Below the pieces are notes generated by a model. That model had not been told where the DNA came from. It did not search any database and saw only the letters and a list, made by a program, of their open reading frames with translations. From Mycoplasmopsis cynos (GTDB taxonomy: Bacteria > Bacillota_I > Bacilli_A > Mycoplasmatales > Metamycoplasmataceae), in NCBI RefSeq assembly GCF_900660545.1, contig NZ_LR214986.1:434001-498000 (forward strand): a stretch of 64,000 nucleotides of DNA. The letters run 5' to 3'. Within the stretch, counting starts at the first letter, position 1, and each line of letters opens with the position of its first letter. Positions 52,991 through 64,000 of the stretch are shown here, piece by piece. The position numbers and the translations under genes are program-made.

Positions 52991-54069
52991 TAAATACCAG
53001 CTTCTTTAATTTTTTCATTTTGTTCTTCTGTTAATAATGCATCAATAATTGGATTTAATTTGCCTTCCATAATAGGTGATAAAGCAGTAGAAAATCCTAT
53101 TCTATGATCAGTTACTCTATCTTGAGGATAATTATAGGTACGAATTTTTTCAGATCTAGCACCTGAGCCGGCTAGTTTACGATAACCTGATTCTTCTTCT
53201 AATTTTTTTTGTAATTCCAAGTCATACAATTTTGATTTTAAAATTCTAAGAGCAATTTCTTTATTTTGAATCTGACTTTTACCTTCTTGACAGCTTACTA
53301 CTATGCCAGTGCTTAAATGTGTAATTCTAACAGCAGAATCAGTCGTATTTACTGATTGACCGCCATTTCCGCTTGAACGAAAAACATCAACTCTAATGTC
53401 ATCTGGTTTTATTTCAATATCAATATCATCATCGATTTCAGGCATTACAGTCACAGTTGCAGTTGAGGTATGAACTCTACCTTTTGTTTCAGTAACAGGA
53501 ACACGTTGTACTCTATGAACACCTGATTCAAATTTTAATTTAGAATATGGTTTTTCACCTTTAACTGAAAAAGTAACTAAAGTAAACCCGCCTGCCTCAG
53601 CAGATGAAGAATCTAATAATGTGATTTTCATATTATTTTGAGTAGCTCACTTTGAATACATACGGTAAAGATCACCTGCAAAAATATTGGCTTCATCTCC
53701 TCCGGCTGCGCCTCTTATTTCGACAATTACGTCTTTGTTATCATTTTCATCTTTTGGTAAAATTAAAATCTTAAGTTCAGAAGATAGAATATTTAATAAT
53801 GATTCATTATCTTGAATTTCTTGCTTTGCTAAATCTAGCAAATCAGGATCTTTTTCAATTCCAAGGATATCTTTTGCTGATTTGAAGTTTAATTCAGCAT
53901 TTAAATATTTATCAAATGTTTCAACAATATCCTTAATTGAATTTAACTCCTTATTTATTTTGGTATATTTTTTAATGTCTGATATAATCTCAGGATTTAA
54001 AAGACTTTTTTCAAGTTCATGATATTTTTCTTTTATTTGTAATAATGATTTATACATTGTATGTTCCAT
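52990..54069 (-). CDS. prfA: peptide chain release factor 1
   Basis: RF1 ends translation at UAA and UAG. The 359-aa protein has the codon-recognition PVT motif ([13 protein letters not shown]) and the catalytic GGQ loop ([21 protein letters not shown]). The central [26 protein letters not shown] signature is intact. One UGA Trp joins the two standard-code halves. In organisms that read UGA as Trp this is the only class-I release factor. Followed by prmC through a TAATG overlap. Confidence 0.97.
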
Positions 54070-54239
54070 AGTTACTTTATTTTATCATATTTTTATATTT
54101 TCTCTTTCGCTTAGGCATTAATTTATGAACGATTTAAAAAATAAATTGTATAATACTTATAAAATTTTAAAAATCATTTATTAATGATGTATTATATATC
54201 TTAATCTTTAATTAACAATAAAAATATCAAGGAGTTAAA

Positions 54240-55598
54240 ATGTCATCAATTAAATCAATTTTACTAAAACCAATGTTTTATGATAAGTGAACAAATGTTG
54301 AGGTTAAAGGTTGAATTTCATCAAATAGAGGAAACAACAAAATTCGTTTTATTGAACTAAATGACGGTTCAACTATTGATAACTTACAACTTGTTTTTAA
54401 AGGATCTAAGTTTAATTTTAATTTACTAGATCAATTAAAACCTGGAGCTGCTATCGTTGTTAATGGCGTTTTGAACGCTACACCAAATGCACAACAACCT
54501 ATTGAAATGATTGTTGAAAATATTGTTTCACACAAAAATGTTGATGATGATTATCCTATTCAAAGTCAAGAGATGAAACTTGAAACACTTAGAGACATTC
54601 CACACTTAAGACATCGAACTAGCATATTAAAAGCAATAATGATTATTAGATCGACCTTAGCACAAGAAGTTCATAAATACTTTATTAATAAAGAATTTCA
54701 TTATCTAAATAGTCCAATAATAACAAGTAATGATGGAGAGGGCGCTGGTGAGACTTTTAATGTTAGCGATAATTCATCAACTGAGCCATTTTTTGGAAGA
54801 AATAAAAAAGCAACCCTAGGTGTTACCGGTCAACTTCACGGAGAAAGTTATTCTCTTGGATTTCAAAAAATATACACTTTTGGACCTACATTTAGAGCTG
54901 AAAGATCAAATACAAAAAGACATTTAGCTGAATTTTGAATGATTGAACCAGAAGTTGCTTTTTATGATTTAAAAGATATTATTTCTCTCGCTGATGATAT
55001 GTTAAAAGTAGTTATCAGAAATACAATTCATAAGCATAAAAAAGAAATTGAATTTTTAGACAAAATTACAAATAGTAATTTATTAAAAAGATTAAATCAT
55101 TTTGTTGAAACTCCATTAAAAGTTGTAGATTACACTGAAGCGATTAGTGAATTAGAAAAAGTTAAAGATATTTTTGAAAATAAAGATATTAAATATGGCC
55201 TTGATTTAGCCAGCGAACATGAAAAATATCTAACAGAAAAAATATATAATGGACCAATTGCTGTCATTAATTTTCCAAAGGATTTTAAGGCATTTTATAT
55301 GAAACAAAATGATGATAAAAAATCAGTCGCTGCTTTTGATCTATTAGTACCTGGTATTGGTGAATTAGTTGGTGGAAGCCAACGTGAATGCGACTATCAT
55401 AAGCTTGTAACTAGAGTAAATGAATTAAACATTGATCAGAACGATTTGCAATGATACTTAGATTTAAGAAGATTTGGTCATATGATGTCTTCTGGGTTTG
55501 GTCTTGGATTTGAACGTTTAGTTATGTATGTAACTGGAACTGAGAACATTAGAGATTCAATTCCTTACCCAAGAACTACCGGAAACATTAGAATGTAA
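54240..55598 (+). CDS. asnS: asparaginyl-tRNA synthetase
   Basis: AsnRS charges tRNA-Asn. The 452-aa class IIb synthetase has an N-terminal OB-fold ([25 protein letters not shown]), motif 2 [20 protein letters not shown] near residue 218, and motif 3 [15 protein letters not shown] near residue 424. The final [12 protein letters not shown] is typical of AsnRS. AAGGAG lies 6 nt before the ATG at 54240; the later ATG would lose the OB-fold. Monocistronic. Confidence 0.96.
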
Positions 55599-55625
55599 TT
55601 TGTAATTTATGAATTACATTTTTTT
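55594..55625 (+). terminator. asnS terminator
   Basis: TGTAATT / AATTACA stem overlapping the stop codon, followed by seven T. Confidence 0.65.
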
Positions 55626-55690
55626 ATTTAACTATATAATAATATTTTTGTATAGTCATTAACTATAATAAATAAAATTTTTATTAAATA

Positions 55691-55712
55691 AAAACTAGCT
55701 AAAACTAGCTAG
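55691..55712 (-). terminator. terminator of the APC permease gene
   Basis: AACTAGCT / AGCTAGTT stem with a 6-nt loop; on the minus strand it is followed by a T-rich run. Confidence 0.65.
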
Positions 55713-55725
55713 TTAAATAAATCAG

Positions 55726-57324
55726 TTATTTTATTGCAATATTTTTATAAATTTTTTTAGCATATTTTGAGTCATAATCAAATATTGTCGGAACAATCAT
55801 AAAGATTAAAAATATCACAAATACTACTATAATCATAACACGGCTAACAATTATGTCATATTGTTGGTTTTCTTTTAACACTAATAAAAATAAATCTACA
55901 AATGGCGCTATGGTTTGTAAAATTAATGAAGATGAAACTAGAAAAATTGAAATAATTGCACAAGGAACAAAGTATTTAAACTTCTCACTATTATTTATAT
56001 CATTTTTACGTTTAATCAATCTGCCTATTATAGCAACAATAATGTATGAAAATGCAAATATTGAAGTTCAATTGCCCATTAAATCAGCAAACCCTAACAA
56101 TCTAGCCATTCCAAAATATCCTATACCATCATACAAACTCTTTCCAGATTCATCTAAATAAGAATTAGGTAAGTATGTTAAGCCACCAATTAAAGTAAAT
56201 ATAACACATAAGAAAATTGTAATTACGGCAGTATAAATAGTTCCGATTATTGGTTTATTTTCGTTTAACTTATAAATATATTTGTGAGCAAAAGGGAGCT
56301 CTCTATTTTGAATCAATTCTTCTGCTAATCTTGAAGATCACATTGCTAAATTATTAACAATACCGATTATTCCTATTGCGATAAATAAGTTTGTAACTCC
56401 CGCTAATCATCCTAATTTATTTTCTTGAAGAAAGGTAATAAATGCACTAAATTGTCCACTTTTCGGATATGCTACTGTCATAGAAATTGCAATAATTAAA
56501 TAGATAATAGTTACAATTGAAAGCCCAAGAACAAGCACAAAAGGTGAACGTTTAGGTTGTTTCATTTCAGTTCTAATTCCTAATGAATAATAAAAACCAT
56601 CAAATGAAAAGAATATAGCAGCAAATGAAATGAAAAATCCTATTCCGGGTGATAATGAAGTAAATGAAGTATATGAATATTTAGTTTGATCAGGCGAAAT
56701 TAATACTTCAGGTTGTGTTACTTTAGCGACATAAAATCCTAAAATTGTAATAATTAATAATGGCAAGAACTTCACAACAGTAATAATTCAATTTTGAATA
56801 TTCCCTGCTTTAACGCTTATTCCGCTTACAAATATAAATCACAACGAGATTGCTAAACCAATAATACCTCATATCAACCAATCAACAGATGTATTAAAAT
56901 TATTAGCAAAACCAAATGAAGCAAGAGCATCTTGGATTGTTTGTAAAGCATATATCGGCATAAAGAAGAATGCTAAAGGAATATAAATGTAAAACATAAA
57001 GTTCTTACAAGTCTTATACATAAATCTAGATGATAAATCTTTTACTCATCCTATCATTGATAAATTACCAGTGTTTTTCTTTGCGACTTCAACTAATGAT
57101 AAAGCCATACAAACCACAGCAAATGAAGATAAAATCCACGTAACGATAGCTAATGGTAGAGAATACCATGAATTACTTAAAATTGAACCAGCTTTTAAAA
57201 AGATACCACTTCCTATACATGAACCAATAACTATGAATATTGCAGATATAAATGAAATTTTTTTATTTTTAATTTCTTTTTCATTCATCATAGATGATAA
57301 AGAAATATTATCGTTATTGTCCAT
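55726..57324 (-). CDS. APC family amino acid permease
   Basis: A 532-aa polytopic membrane protein with about 12 hydrophobic segments. It begins with FISAIFIVIGSCIGSGIFLKAG (residues ~25-46), the unwound first-helix motif (G-S-G-I-F) of APC transporters. Later it has FAAIFFSFDGFYYSLGIRTEMKQPKRSPF, the family F-x-G-F/W...E motif around helix 6, and helix 8 containing GVTNLFIAIGIIGIVNNL. Amino acids are the likely substrates but specificity cannot be read. AAAGGAGG precedes the ATG. Monocistronic. Confidence 0.85.
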
Positions 57325-57349
57325 ATGCCTCCTTTATTTTTCAATTATT

Positions 57350-58385
57350 TTATTCTTTTTTAATTAATGTTCCTTTGTTTTCGAAAGGTGTATTATCTAT
57401 TTCTAAAATTTTATAGATTAAATCTGGATAATCTATAAATGGATTTCTTACACATTGGTATTTATAAACTTCATTATTTCTAGTTATGTCAAAACTAGAG
57501 ACAGGATCATTAATGTTTCATGTTAAATAGGTATCTAAAAATTCTTTTTTAAGATATGGAAAGTCTTTCTGAAAAACACCGATTTTAAAATCAGTTAAAT
57601 CTAAATAAGATATTACATAATAAAAATAAACTCTTGCTATATCACCTTTAAAGTCATCAACTGGTTCAAAAACTATATTATTAAACTTATCATAACCAAG
57701 TTTAGAATGATTTAAAGTGGTTTTTAAAACAGTTTTCACTTTTCCGTGAGGATAATTTGATCTAATATCATTTACTTTTATATCAACAGGTCAAACGATG
57801 TTTGCATCTTTAAAAACAGGCATTTTGCCGTGAAATCAATTTTGAGGAATAATGTGTTCTTTATTTAAGCCTTCGCCTTCTTTTTTAGCAAAATTTCCCT
57901 TAAAAACTTCATAATTATACGGATCTTTTCCATCAGGATTTTCAGAATACACATCTAAAATGTATCCATTTTTCTCATAATAGAAATCTTTAAAAGCTTT
58001 TGATTTATTATAAAAATCACTTAGTCTTGAATAAGCATTATGAATTAGTTTTGTTTTTTGTTTTTGAAGATCTAGTAAGGCCATCAATAAGTCATTGCCG
58101 GATTTATTATCTAAACTTTTATAGTAATCATTTTTAGAATTGTAAATAAATTTGCCACCATAAATAAGATTCTTTAGATCGCAAATGCTAAATGTTTTTT
58201 TTTAATTCACGAAGAATATCATATTTTTTTCTTGGATTTTGTAATAAGTTATATAGATAAAATAATATTTCTGTATTATTAGTTTTACAAGTATTCTTTA
58301 CACTATTTTGTCGCAATAAAAATAACCATTTATAAAAAAGGTTTTTCAAATTTGTTAAAAATCTTTTTTGATTATTTTCTTTCAT
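57350..58385 (-). pseudogene. endonuclease I family nuclease, frameshifted at a homopolymer
   Basis: Two frames meet at T9 (A9 on the coding strand, 58195-58203). The upstream frame (ATG 58385, 65 codons, ends ILRELKKNI*) stops at 58188. The downstream frame has no ATG/GTG/TTG until 58087, yet it already encodes DYYKSLDNKSGNDLLMALLDLQ, the normal beginning of endonuclease I domains. It continues with NKEHIIPQNWF (catalytic His), IRSNYPHGKV and FKGDIARVYFYY to TAA at 57350. Loss of one A (A8) fuses the frames. The gene is therefore off as sequenced, phase-variable, or needs +1 frameshifting. Such nucleases let mycoplasmas obtain nucleotides. Confidence 0.72.
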
Positions 58386-58530
58386 ACATATATTTTACTA
58401 TTATTATTGAATTTTATGCAATATTTTTTAAAAATTTTGGTTCATCGTGTTATAATTAGTAATATTAATATTTTAATAATTAATAGACTTATTTTTCAAT
58501 TTAAATCATTAGAATAATTTAGGAGAAAAC

Positions 58531-60423
58531 ATGCAAAATATTCAAAAAATACCAACAAGAATAATTGCTCTTGGTGGTTTTGAAGAAATCGGTAAATCAA
58601 CCCTTTTAATTGAACATAAAAATCACATTTTCATAATTGATTCAGGAATTAAATTTGCAGATACATTTAACACCGGAATTAAAGGAATTATCCCGAATTT
58701 TGATTATTTAAATCAAGATGAAAAAATAATTGAGGGGCTTTTTATTACGCATGGGCATGAGGATCATATTGGCGGAGTGGTTTATTTAGTTAAGAAAACT
58801 AAATTAAATAAAATTTTTGCTCCTAGAATCGCGATTCAATATTTACAATTAAAATTTGAAGAGCATAACATTAAAAGAAAAATTGAATTTATTGAAATTC
58901 AAAAAAATGATGTTTATAAATTTGAAAATAATTGTAAAGTTGATTTTTGAACAGTTCAACATTCCATTCCTGATGCATTTGGTATTAGAATAACAACACC
59001 AAACGGAAGTTTAATGTGTACAGGGGATTTTAGATTTGATTATACTCCAATTGGTAATTTTACTGACTTTGCTAGATTAGATGAAATTGGAAAACAAGGT
59101 TTAACAGCTTTATTATCTGATTCAACTAATGCAATGAGACCAGACCATTCGCCTTCTGAAAGTGATATTTTAACTGACATTGAACGACATATGCGTTCAG
59201 CTAAAAAGAAAATAATAGTTACCGCTTTTGCTTCAAACTTAACAAGAATTAAGGTTATTATTGAACTTGCTGCAAAACTAAAAAAGAAAGTAATTACTTT
59301 TGGACGTTCGATGATACAAGGTGTTAAAATTGGAAAGAAACTTGGTTATATTAATGTACCAGATAATGTCATTATTGATAAGAAAGCTGCAAAAGATATC
59401 GATGATTCAAAATTAGTTATTTTAACAACTGGTTCTCAAGGAGAACAATTAGCCGCTTTATCAAGAATGAGTTTTGGCAAGCATGCGACTATTAAAATAT
59501 CTAAAGGTGATTTAATAATTTTTTCTTCTAGTCCTATTCCCGGAAATAGAATGGTTATTGAATTATTAATAAATAGACTTTATAAATTAGGTGCAATTAT
59601 TAAAGAAAATGGAGTTGATGGATTTTTGCACACTTCAGGGCATGCTTACAAAAGCGAACATGATAAGATTTTTCAATTGACACGACCTAAATACTTTTTA
59701 CCTTATCATGGTGAATATCGTATGTGTGTAGCTCATGGAAATACTGCAATTGAAAATGGTGTTAATCCAAAAAATATCTTAATCATAAAAAAAGGTATTG
59801 TATTCGAAATGCTTGATAATGAGATTAAAGAAACTAATGAAAAAATAGATTTTGGTCCAATTTATATTGATGGAAATTCTGTTTTACAATTTTCGCAACA
59901 AATTTTAAAAGAACGTGCCCAATTAAAGGATTCTGGTTTTGTAAGCATTGTTTTTCTTATTGATCGGCAAAATAATCAAATTATTGGTAGACCACAAATT
60001 ATCACAAGGGGAAGTTTCTTTGTCAAAACATCAAAAGACCTAATTGATGAAAGTAGAAGAGTTTCGCACGGGGCTGTTTTGTATCAAATAAAAAATAATC
60101 CTGAATGAACAAAGGAAGAATTAGAAAAAATTTTAATGGATCGTTTGTCTTCATTATTTTATAAAGAAAAAAGAAGAAATCCTGTTATTGTTCCAACTAT
60201 TATTTTTACTGATGAAAAACCGGACAGAGATATCGCTAAATACAAAATAAAATTTGGTCCTACAAAAACTTCAAATGAATCAGAATATCCAATTGCTAAA
60301 AATAATATCTCTGACAAATTAAGTAAATTCATTGATGAAAAAATGAGAGAAATCAATGAGCTTGCATTAGCAGGAAATATTGAAACTGAATATGATGATG
60401 TAGATGAAGAAGATGAAGTTTAG
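58531..60423 (+). CDS. rnj: ribonuclease J
   Basis: RNase J is a metallo-beta-lactamase-fold 5'-3' exo/endoribonuclease for mRNA decay and rRNA maturation. The 630-aa protein has the metal motif FITHGHEDHIGG near residue 72, CTGDFRFD, ALLSDSTNAMRP, the beta-CASP segments TAFASNLTRI and IFSSSPIPGNR, and the LHTSGHA and FLPYHGEYR motifs. A long C-terminal domain with an acidic end (DEEDEV) follows. AGGAG lies 6 nt before the ATG. It starts a five- or six-gene plus-strand run. Confidence 0.93.
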
Positions 60424-60432
60424 GAGGTGTTT

Positions 60433-60663
60433 ATGAAGAAAAAAGAATTTGAAATAGACTTTGTAAAATTTAGAAAACAAGAAATAGAATATGCCATTCA
60501 AAAAGCAAAATTAGAAGAACAATTAAAAGAAAAAAGTAATAGTCAAAAAGAAATACCTTTTTATAAAAGAGAACTATTTTTTAATATAACAACATCTATT
60601 TTTGTTTTTATCATAATTATTGCATTATTAATCGGCGCTTGATTTATAGGGACAACAAGTTAG
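60433..60663 (+). CDS. small single-pass membrane protein
   Basis: A 76-aa protein with a charged helical first half (KFRKQEIEYAIQKAKLEEQLKE) and one C-terminal membrane segment with a UGA Trp. Its AGGAGG overlaps the rnj stop codon, so it is in the rnj-cdaA unit. Position between rnj and the diadenylate cyclase gene is the only clue; function unknown. Confidence 0.65.
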
Positions 60664-60671
60664 GGTAAATA

Positions 60672-61250
60672 ATGACTATTTTAATAATTTTAGTATCTCT
60701 TTTATTCTTTATTTCTCTTGTTATTTTATTTATTTTGCTTAAACCGTTTATTTTTCTTTTTATAAGTTCTAAATTAAGACGTAGTAGTTATGATAAATTA
60801 GGCAAAAGTAGTCAAATTAGACTTATTAACCAACTTAGGGAATCAGTTGAATATTTATCTAAAAATAAAATTGGTGCCTTGATTACTATTGAAAATAATG
60901 ATAACATTGATAATTTAAGAACTGACGGTGTGATTTTAGATGCTAATATTTCAAGTGGGTTATTAATTTCTATTTTCAACAAATATTCTCCATTACATGA
61001 TGGAGCTGTTGTTATTAGGAATAATAAAATTTATTATGCTGCCACATTTTATAAAATAACTCGTAGATCTGCTCCTGCTTCTTATGGTTCAAGACATCGT
61101 GCTGCAATGGGAATTTCAGAACAATGCGATGCAACAACAATTGTTGTTTCTGAGGAAAACGGGGGAGTAAGAATTCTTAAAGGGAATCTTGTTCAACAAG
61201 TAAAAATTGAAGAATTCCAAGAGCAATTAATAAAATACCTTAAGGAGTAA
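60672..61250 (+). CDS. cdaA: diadenylate cyclase
   Basis: CdaA-type enzymes make the second messenger c-di-AMP. The 192-aa protein has one N-terminal membrane segment (residues ~2-30) and a DAC domain with YSPLHDGAVVI (DGA motif, residues ~113-115) and YGSRHRAAMGI (RHR motif, residues ~144-146), both intact. It has a single membrane segment rather than the three of Bacillus CdaA, as in mycoplasma CdaM. It lies 8 nt after the small membrane protein and 2 nt before mgtE, linking c-di-AMP and ion transport. Confidence 0.93.
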   Translation: MTILIILVSLLFFISLVILFILLKPFIFLFISSKLRRSSYDKLGKSSQIRLINQLRESVEYLSKNKIGALITIENNDNIDNLRTDGVILDANISSGLLISIFNKYSPLHDGAVVIRNNKIYYAATFYKITRRSAPASYGSRHRAAMGISEQCDATTIVVSEENGGVRILKGNLVQQVKIEEFQEQLIKYLKE

Positions 61251-61252
61251 AA

Positions 61253-62860
61253 ATGGAACATAATGTACATGAGATTAACCACGAACTCCTTGTTGACAAA
61301 ATTATTGAGTTAATTAAAAATCGCAGTGTAAAAGCATTAAGAGAACTAGAAGAAGATGTTACATATCATGATTTTGCCCAGGCATTTGAAAGTCAAAGGT
61401 TAAGCGATGAAGACCGCTTATATATTTTAAGAATTCTTCGTACTGTTGAAGCCGCTGAAGTTTTTAGTTATCTTGAAGATGATACTAAAAAAAGATTAGT
61501 TGGTCTGTTCAGTGATGAATTAGGTCAGAAAGTGCTTCAAGAATTAGAAACAGCTGAGTTAGTAGATATTCTAGAAGAACTTCCGGTTAATTTAATGAGA
61601 AAGATTTTATCTCAAACTACAAAAGAAAAACGTGAAATAATTAATCAAATTTTACACTATAATGATGATGAAGTTGGAAGCTTTATGCAAGTTGATATTT
61701 CGATTTTAAAATCAAATTGAAACACACAAAAAGCTTTATCAAAAATTAGAACAGACTATAATAATAACTTAACAATGGTTCATAATTTTTATATTGTTGA
61801 TACTGAAAATAAATTAATTGGTGACGTCACATTAGAAGAACTTATTTTTAATGATGAAGTAAAAAACCTCTCAGAAATTGCGAACCCGGTTGCAACTGTT
61901 CACCCTAATGATGATAAAGAAATGGCTGCAAAAGTTTTTTCTGACAATGACCGCTCTTCACTACCGGTTGTATCATTAGACAATCGTTTAATCGGAATTA
62001 TCACATCAGATGATATTATCGACATTATTCATGAAGAAGCAACTGAAGATATTTATAAAATGGCCGGGATTAGCGCCTCTGATACTGAAGAAAGTTATTT
62101 AAAAACATCGATTAAAAGCATAGTAAAATCAAGAGTTTTATGATTAATTATCTTAATGTTGTCCGCAACAATATCTCAATATATAATTCAAAAGTTCACT
62201 AATATAAGTGAAAATAGTATTGAGCAATTTGGTATCACAATTTCAACTGCAGTTATTGTTTCATTAATACCTATTATAAGCGGTTCAGCAGGTAATGCTG
62301 GTTCACAATCCACTACAACAGTGACTCGTTCTGCAGCTCTTGGTGAATTTAGCAAAAATGATTATAAAAAAGTTATCTTAAAAGAAATTTTAGTTGCTAC
62401 TATAATTGGCGCAATTATGTTTATAATTAATGTAGTTAGATTGTACATTTATTATGCAATACCTGTTTTTAGTAATGACGCTTTTAAAGACCCCAATAAC
62501 AAAGATTGATATTCATTATCTTTCATCATCCTAGCTAGTTCAGTTTCATTATGGTTTGTAGTAATTTTTGCAAAATTTTTGGGGACAATAATTCCATTAG
62601 TTGCAATAAAGTTTAAAAAAGATCCAGCTGTGATGTCTGCTCCTATTTTAACAACTCTAAGCGATGCATTATCAACTTTAATTTTTTTTGGACTAAACAT
62701 TTTCGTTCTTTATATTGCTTGAAAATCTGGATTAATTGGGAATCATTTTATTAATAGTTTATCAAATTCTCAAGTCTCAAAATTAGAATCGATGCAAAAT
62801 GTCGTGATATTAAAAAATATTGAAATATATCATCTAAATAATGTTTTAAATACTATTTAA
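61253..62860 (+). CDS. mgtE: magnesium transporter MgtE
   Basis: MgtE is a Mg2+-gated Mg2+ channel. The 535-aa protein has the N-terminal helical domain (ELVDILEELP), two CBS domains (FYIVDTENKLIGDVTLEEL and SLPVVSLDNRLIGIITSDD), the plug-helix motif HEEATEDIYKMAGI, and five membrane segments with the pore motif IISGSAGNAGSQSTT near residue 350. UGA Trp codons join three standard-code pieces. AAGGAG lies before the start. Part of the rnj-cdaA-mgtE run. Confidence 0.95.
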
Positions 62861-62872
62861 ATAGAGGAAAAT

Positions 62873-63226
62873 ATGAAAAAAGTAGCAGATGTTGAAAAAT
62901 TAAAACTTTTAGCTGAAGAATACATTAGAGTATCAAAAGATCTAAAAGAATTAAAAAAAGAAATGAATAATTTAGTAGCTGATACTGATATAGAAATTAA
63001 TGAACATTTATCCGAAGGCGGAATGGTTATGTATCATAAACCACCTTCAAAGAATAAAATTGATAAGTCGTTGCTAAATGAATTATTATTTAACATAATA
63101 TTAAATTTTAATAAAGATCCAGAGCAAGCTAAAATTCCTTCAAACTTAGAAATTGAATCACAAATCAAAGAAAAATGTCAAGTTATTAAGGAATTTAAAT
63201 GAAAATTAACAATAAAAAGTAAGTAG
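62873..63226 (+). CDS. hypothetical helical protein
   Basis: A 117-aa, mostly helical, charged soluble protein (VEKLKLLAEEYIRVSKDLKELKKEMN at the start); no known motif. AGAGGAAAAT precedes the ATG. It lies 12 nt after mgtE and 2 nt before the broken folA gene, so probably belongs to the same transcript. Confidence 0.6.
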
Positions 63227-63228
63227 CT

Positions 63229-63761
63229 ATGATTAACGCAATTTTAGCCATAACTAAAAAAAGAATCATCGGTTATAATAATAAAATTCCTTGAAATGCA
63301 CCTGAATATCTAAAATTTTTTGCTAAAAAACCAAAAACTCAATCTTAATTTTTGGAACAAACACTTTCAAAATTCTTCCTTCTAAGATTTTGAACAAAAA
63401 ATCAACATGATTATGTTGTTCTTTGCAATAAAGATACAAACTTAAACACTAAATTTATTGATGAGTGTTTTCATTCATTAATTGAAATAAAAAACTATCT
63501 CCAAGATTACAATGGTAAAAAAATGATTTTCATTTCTGGTCGGAAATTTATATACCAAAATTGTTGAAGTACGCAAATATCGTCTATTTAACAATTGTAA
63601 ATGAAAAACAATTAATAAAAACAGATGATTTAGATGGTTATATTTATTTAAATGTTGATGAATTTTTAAATAAATATAACCATCGAGATCTTATATTTAA
63701 AAATAGAAATATTAAAATTTATAAATATTATGACAAAAGGAGTAATTATGTCGCCAAGTAA
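63229..63761 (+). pseudogene. folA: decayed dihydrofolate reductase gene
   Basis: DHFR reduces dihydrofolate for thymidylate synthesis. The frame opens with INAILAITKKRIIGYNNKIPW (conserved N-terminal strand and Pro-Trp, W by UGA) and stops at TAA 63346. In another frame follows LIFGTNTFKILPSKIL (family F-G-R/N-x-T-F-x-S-L-P), then in a third frame YVVLCNKDTN and KKMIFISG. A last shift leads to IPKLLKYANIVYLTIVNEK ... IKIYKYYDKR, ending at 63761. At least three frameshifts are needed, so no functional enzyme can be made. The remains are still easily readable, so decay is recent, or several sequencing errors are present. Confidence 0.8.
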
Positions 63762-64000
63762 TACAGCCCAACAGCCGCAAAGTTCTGCAGCATCAATTTT
63801 TGGTTCTGACTCATCAATAATTATTTGAGTTATTTTAGGTGTATTGGTAGCATTATTAGGTATTTATTTTGTTTATTCGTGAATCAAAGAAAGAATCAAA
63901 AACAAAAAAAATAAATTAGCTGCTGCTCAACTCGAAAAGAACTCTATTATATATTGATATGAACTAGCAATCAAAATTGATTATCTAATAAAACTTAATC
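63748..64000 (+). CDS. membrane protein, 5' part
   Basis: A gene running off the right edge. AAAGGAG, inside the end of the folA remnant, lies 7 nt before the ATG. The first ~25 residues are Ser/Gln/Ala-rich, then one membrane segment (IIIWVILGVLVALLGIYFVYSW) is followed by a basic helix (KERIKNKKNK). About 84 residues are visible; no family is recognised. Confidence 0.55.

Noticed and set aside
1-64000. CRISPR arrays, complete insertion sequences, tRNA or rRNA genes
   Set aside because: Looked for regularly spaced repeats, transposase motifs, cloverleaf-like segments with TTC-A loops and rRNA landmarks; none seen. rnpB is the only RNA gene identified.

Overview
The window comes from a low-GC mollicute that reads UGA as tryptophan. 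In-frame TGA codons sit at conserved Trp positions throughout, for example in TpiA (GNWKMN), RF1, AsnRS and the helicases. Only release factor 1 is seen. The gene content (mraZ-rsmH, a solo short dprA, L21-L27 without prp, an MIB-like protein, a DUF31 protease, large lipoproteins) fits a glycolytic mycoplasma of the hominis/synoviae type. I cannot name the species from sequence alone. Because of UGA=Trp, most genes span several short standard-code ORFs, and a few genes (HNH nuclease, EIIB-like protein, recU, acpS 5' end) appear only after recoding.

Layout. 1-11.7 kb is housekeeping: rsmH-mraZ, acpS-plsC-scpA-scpB-dprA, rplU-rpmA, rsmG-GNAT, an HU gene, recU, tpiA, lplA-hydrolase-coaX. 12.0-16.7 kb is a 1561-aa DUF4011/SF1 helicase with a nuclease-like C-terminal region. 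16.8-28.3 kb is dominated by nucleoside/NAD salvage: a PnuC fused to a degenerate kinase, rnpB, a PotD-like protein, an MIB-like immunoglobulin-binding protein, two tandem deoxynucleoside kinases, tdk, pgi, and a second PnuC fused to an intact P-loop kinase and overlapping an HNH nuclease gene. 28.3-41.4 kb is an accessory surface region on the minus strand: an 875-aa lipoprotein, gene fragments, an F5/8-type lipoprotein, a DUF31 (MIP-like) protease gene broken by one TAA, and a repeat-containing anchored surface protein. Homopolymer tracts and a duplicated terminator module lie between them. 41.6-50.3 kb is a tight five-gene minus-strand operon: EIIB-like protein, SF1 helicase with a roughly 390-residue acidic tail, ArsR regulator, and two ABC half-exporters. 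51.1-64 kb returns to core genes: degV, prfA-prmC, asnS, an APC permease, a frameshifted endonuclease I, RNase J, cdaA, mgtE and a decayed folA.

Themes. Expression signals fall into two classes. Some genes have an AGGAGG-type site and a normal leader. At least five (acpS, rsmG, pnuC1, degV, a broken ORF) have TATAAT only 6-7 nt before ATG and no Shine-Dalgarno sequence, which predicts leaderless mRNAs. Stop/start overlaps couple mraZ/rsmH, acpS/plsC, scpA/scpB, lplA/hydrolase, the two kinases, helicase/arsR and prfA/prmC. Homopolymers (T20 before pnuC2, A17 before a lipoprotein, T9 inside endonuclease I) suggest length-dependent switching of surface or nuclease functions. Gene decay is active: folA, the DUF31 protease, fragments at 8.9, 28.4 and 31.5 kb, a lost P-loop, and a lost EIIB cysteine.
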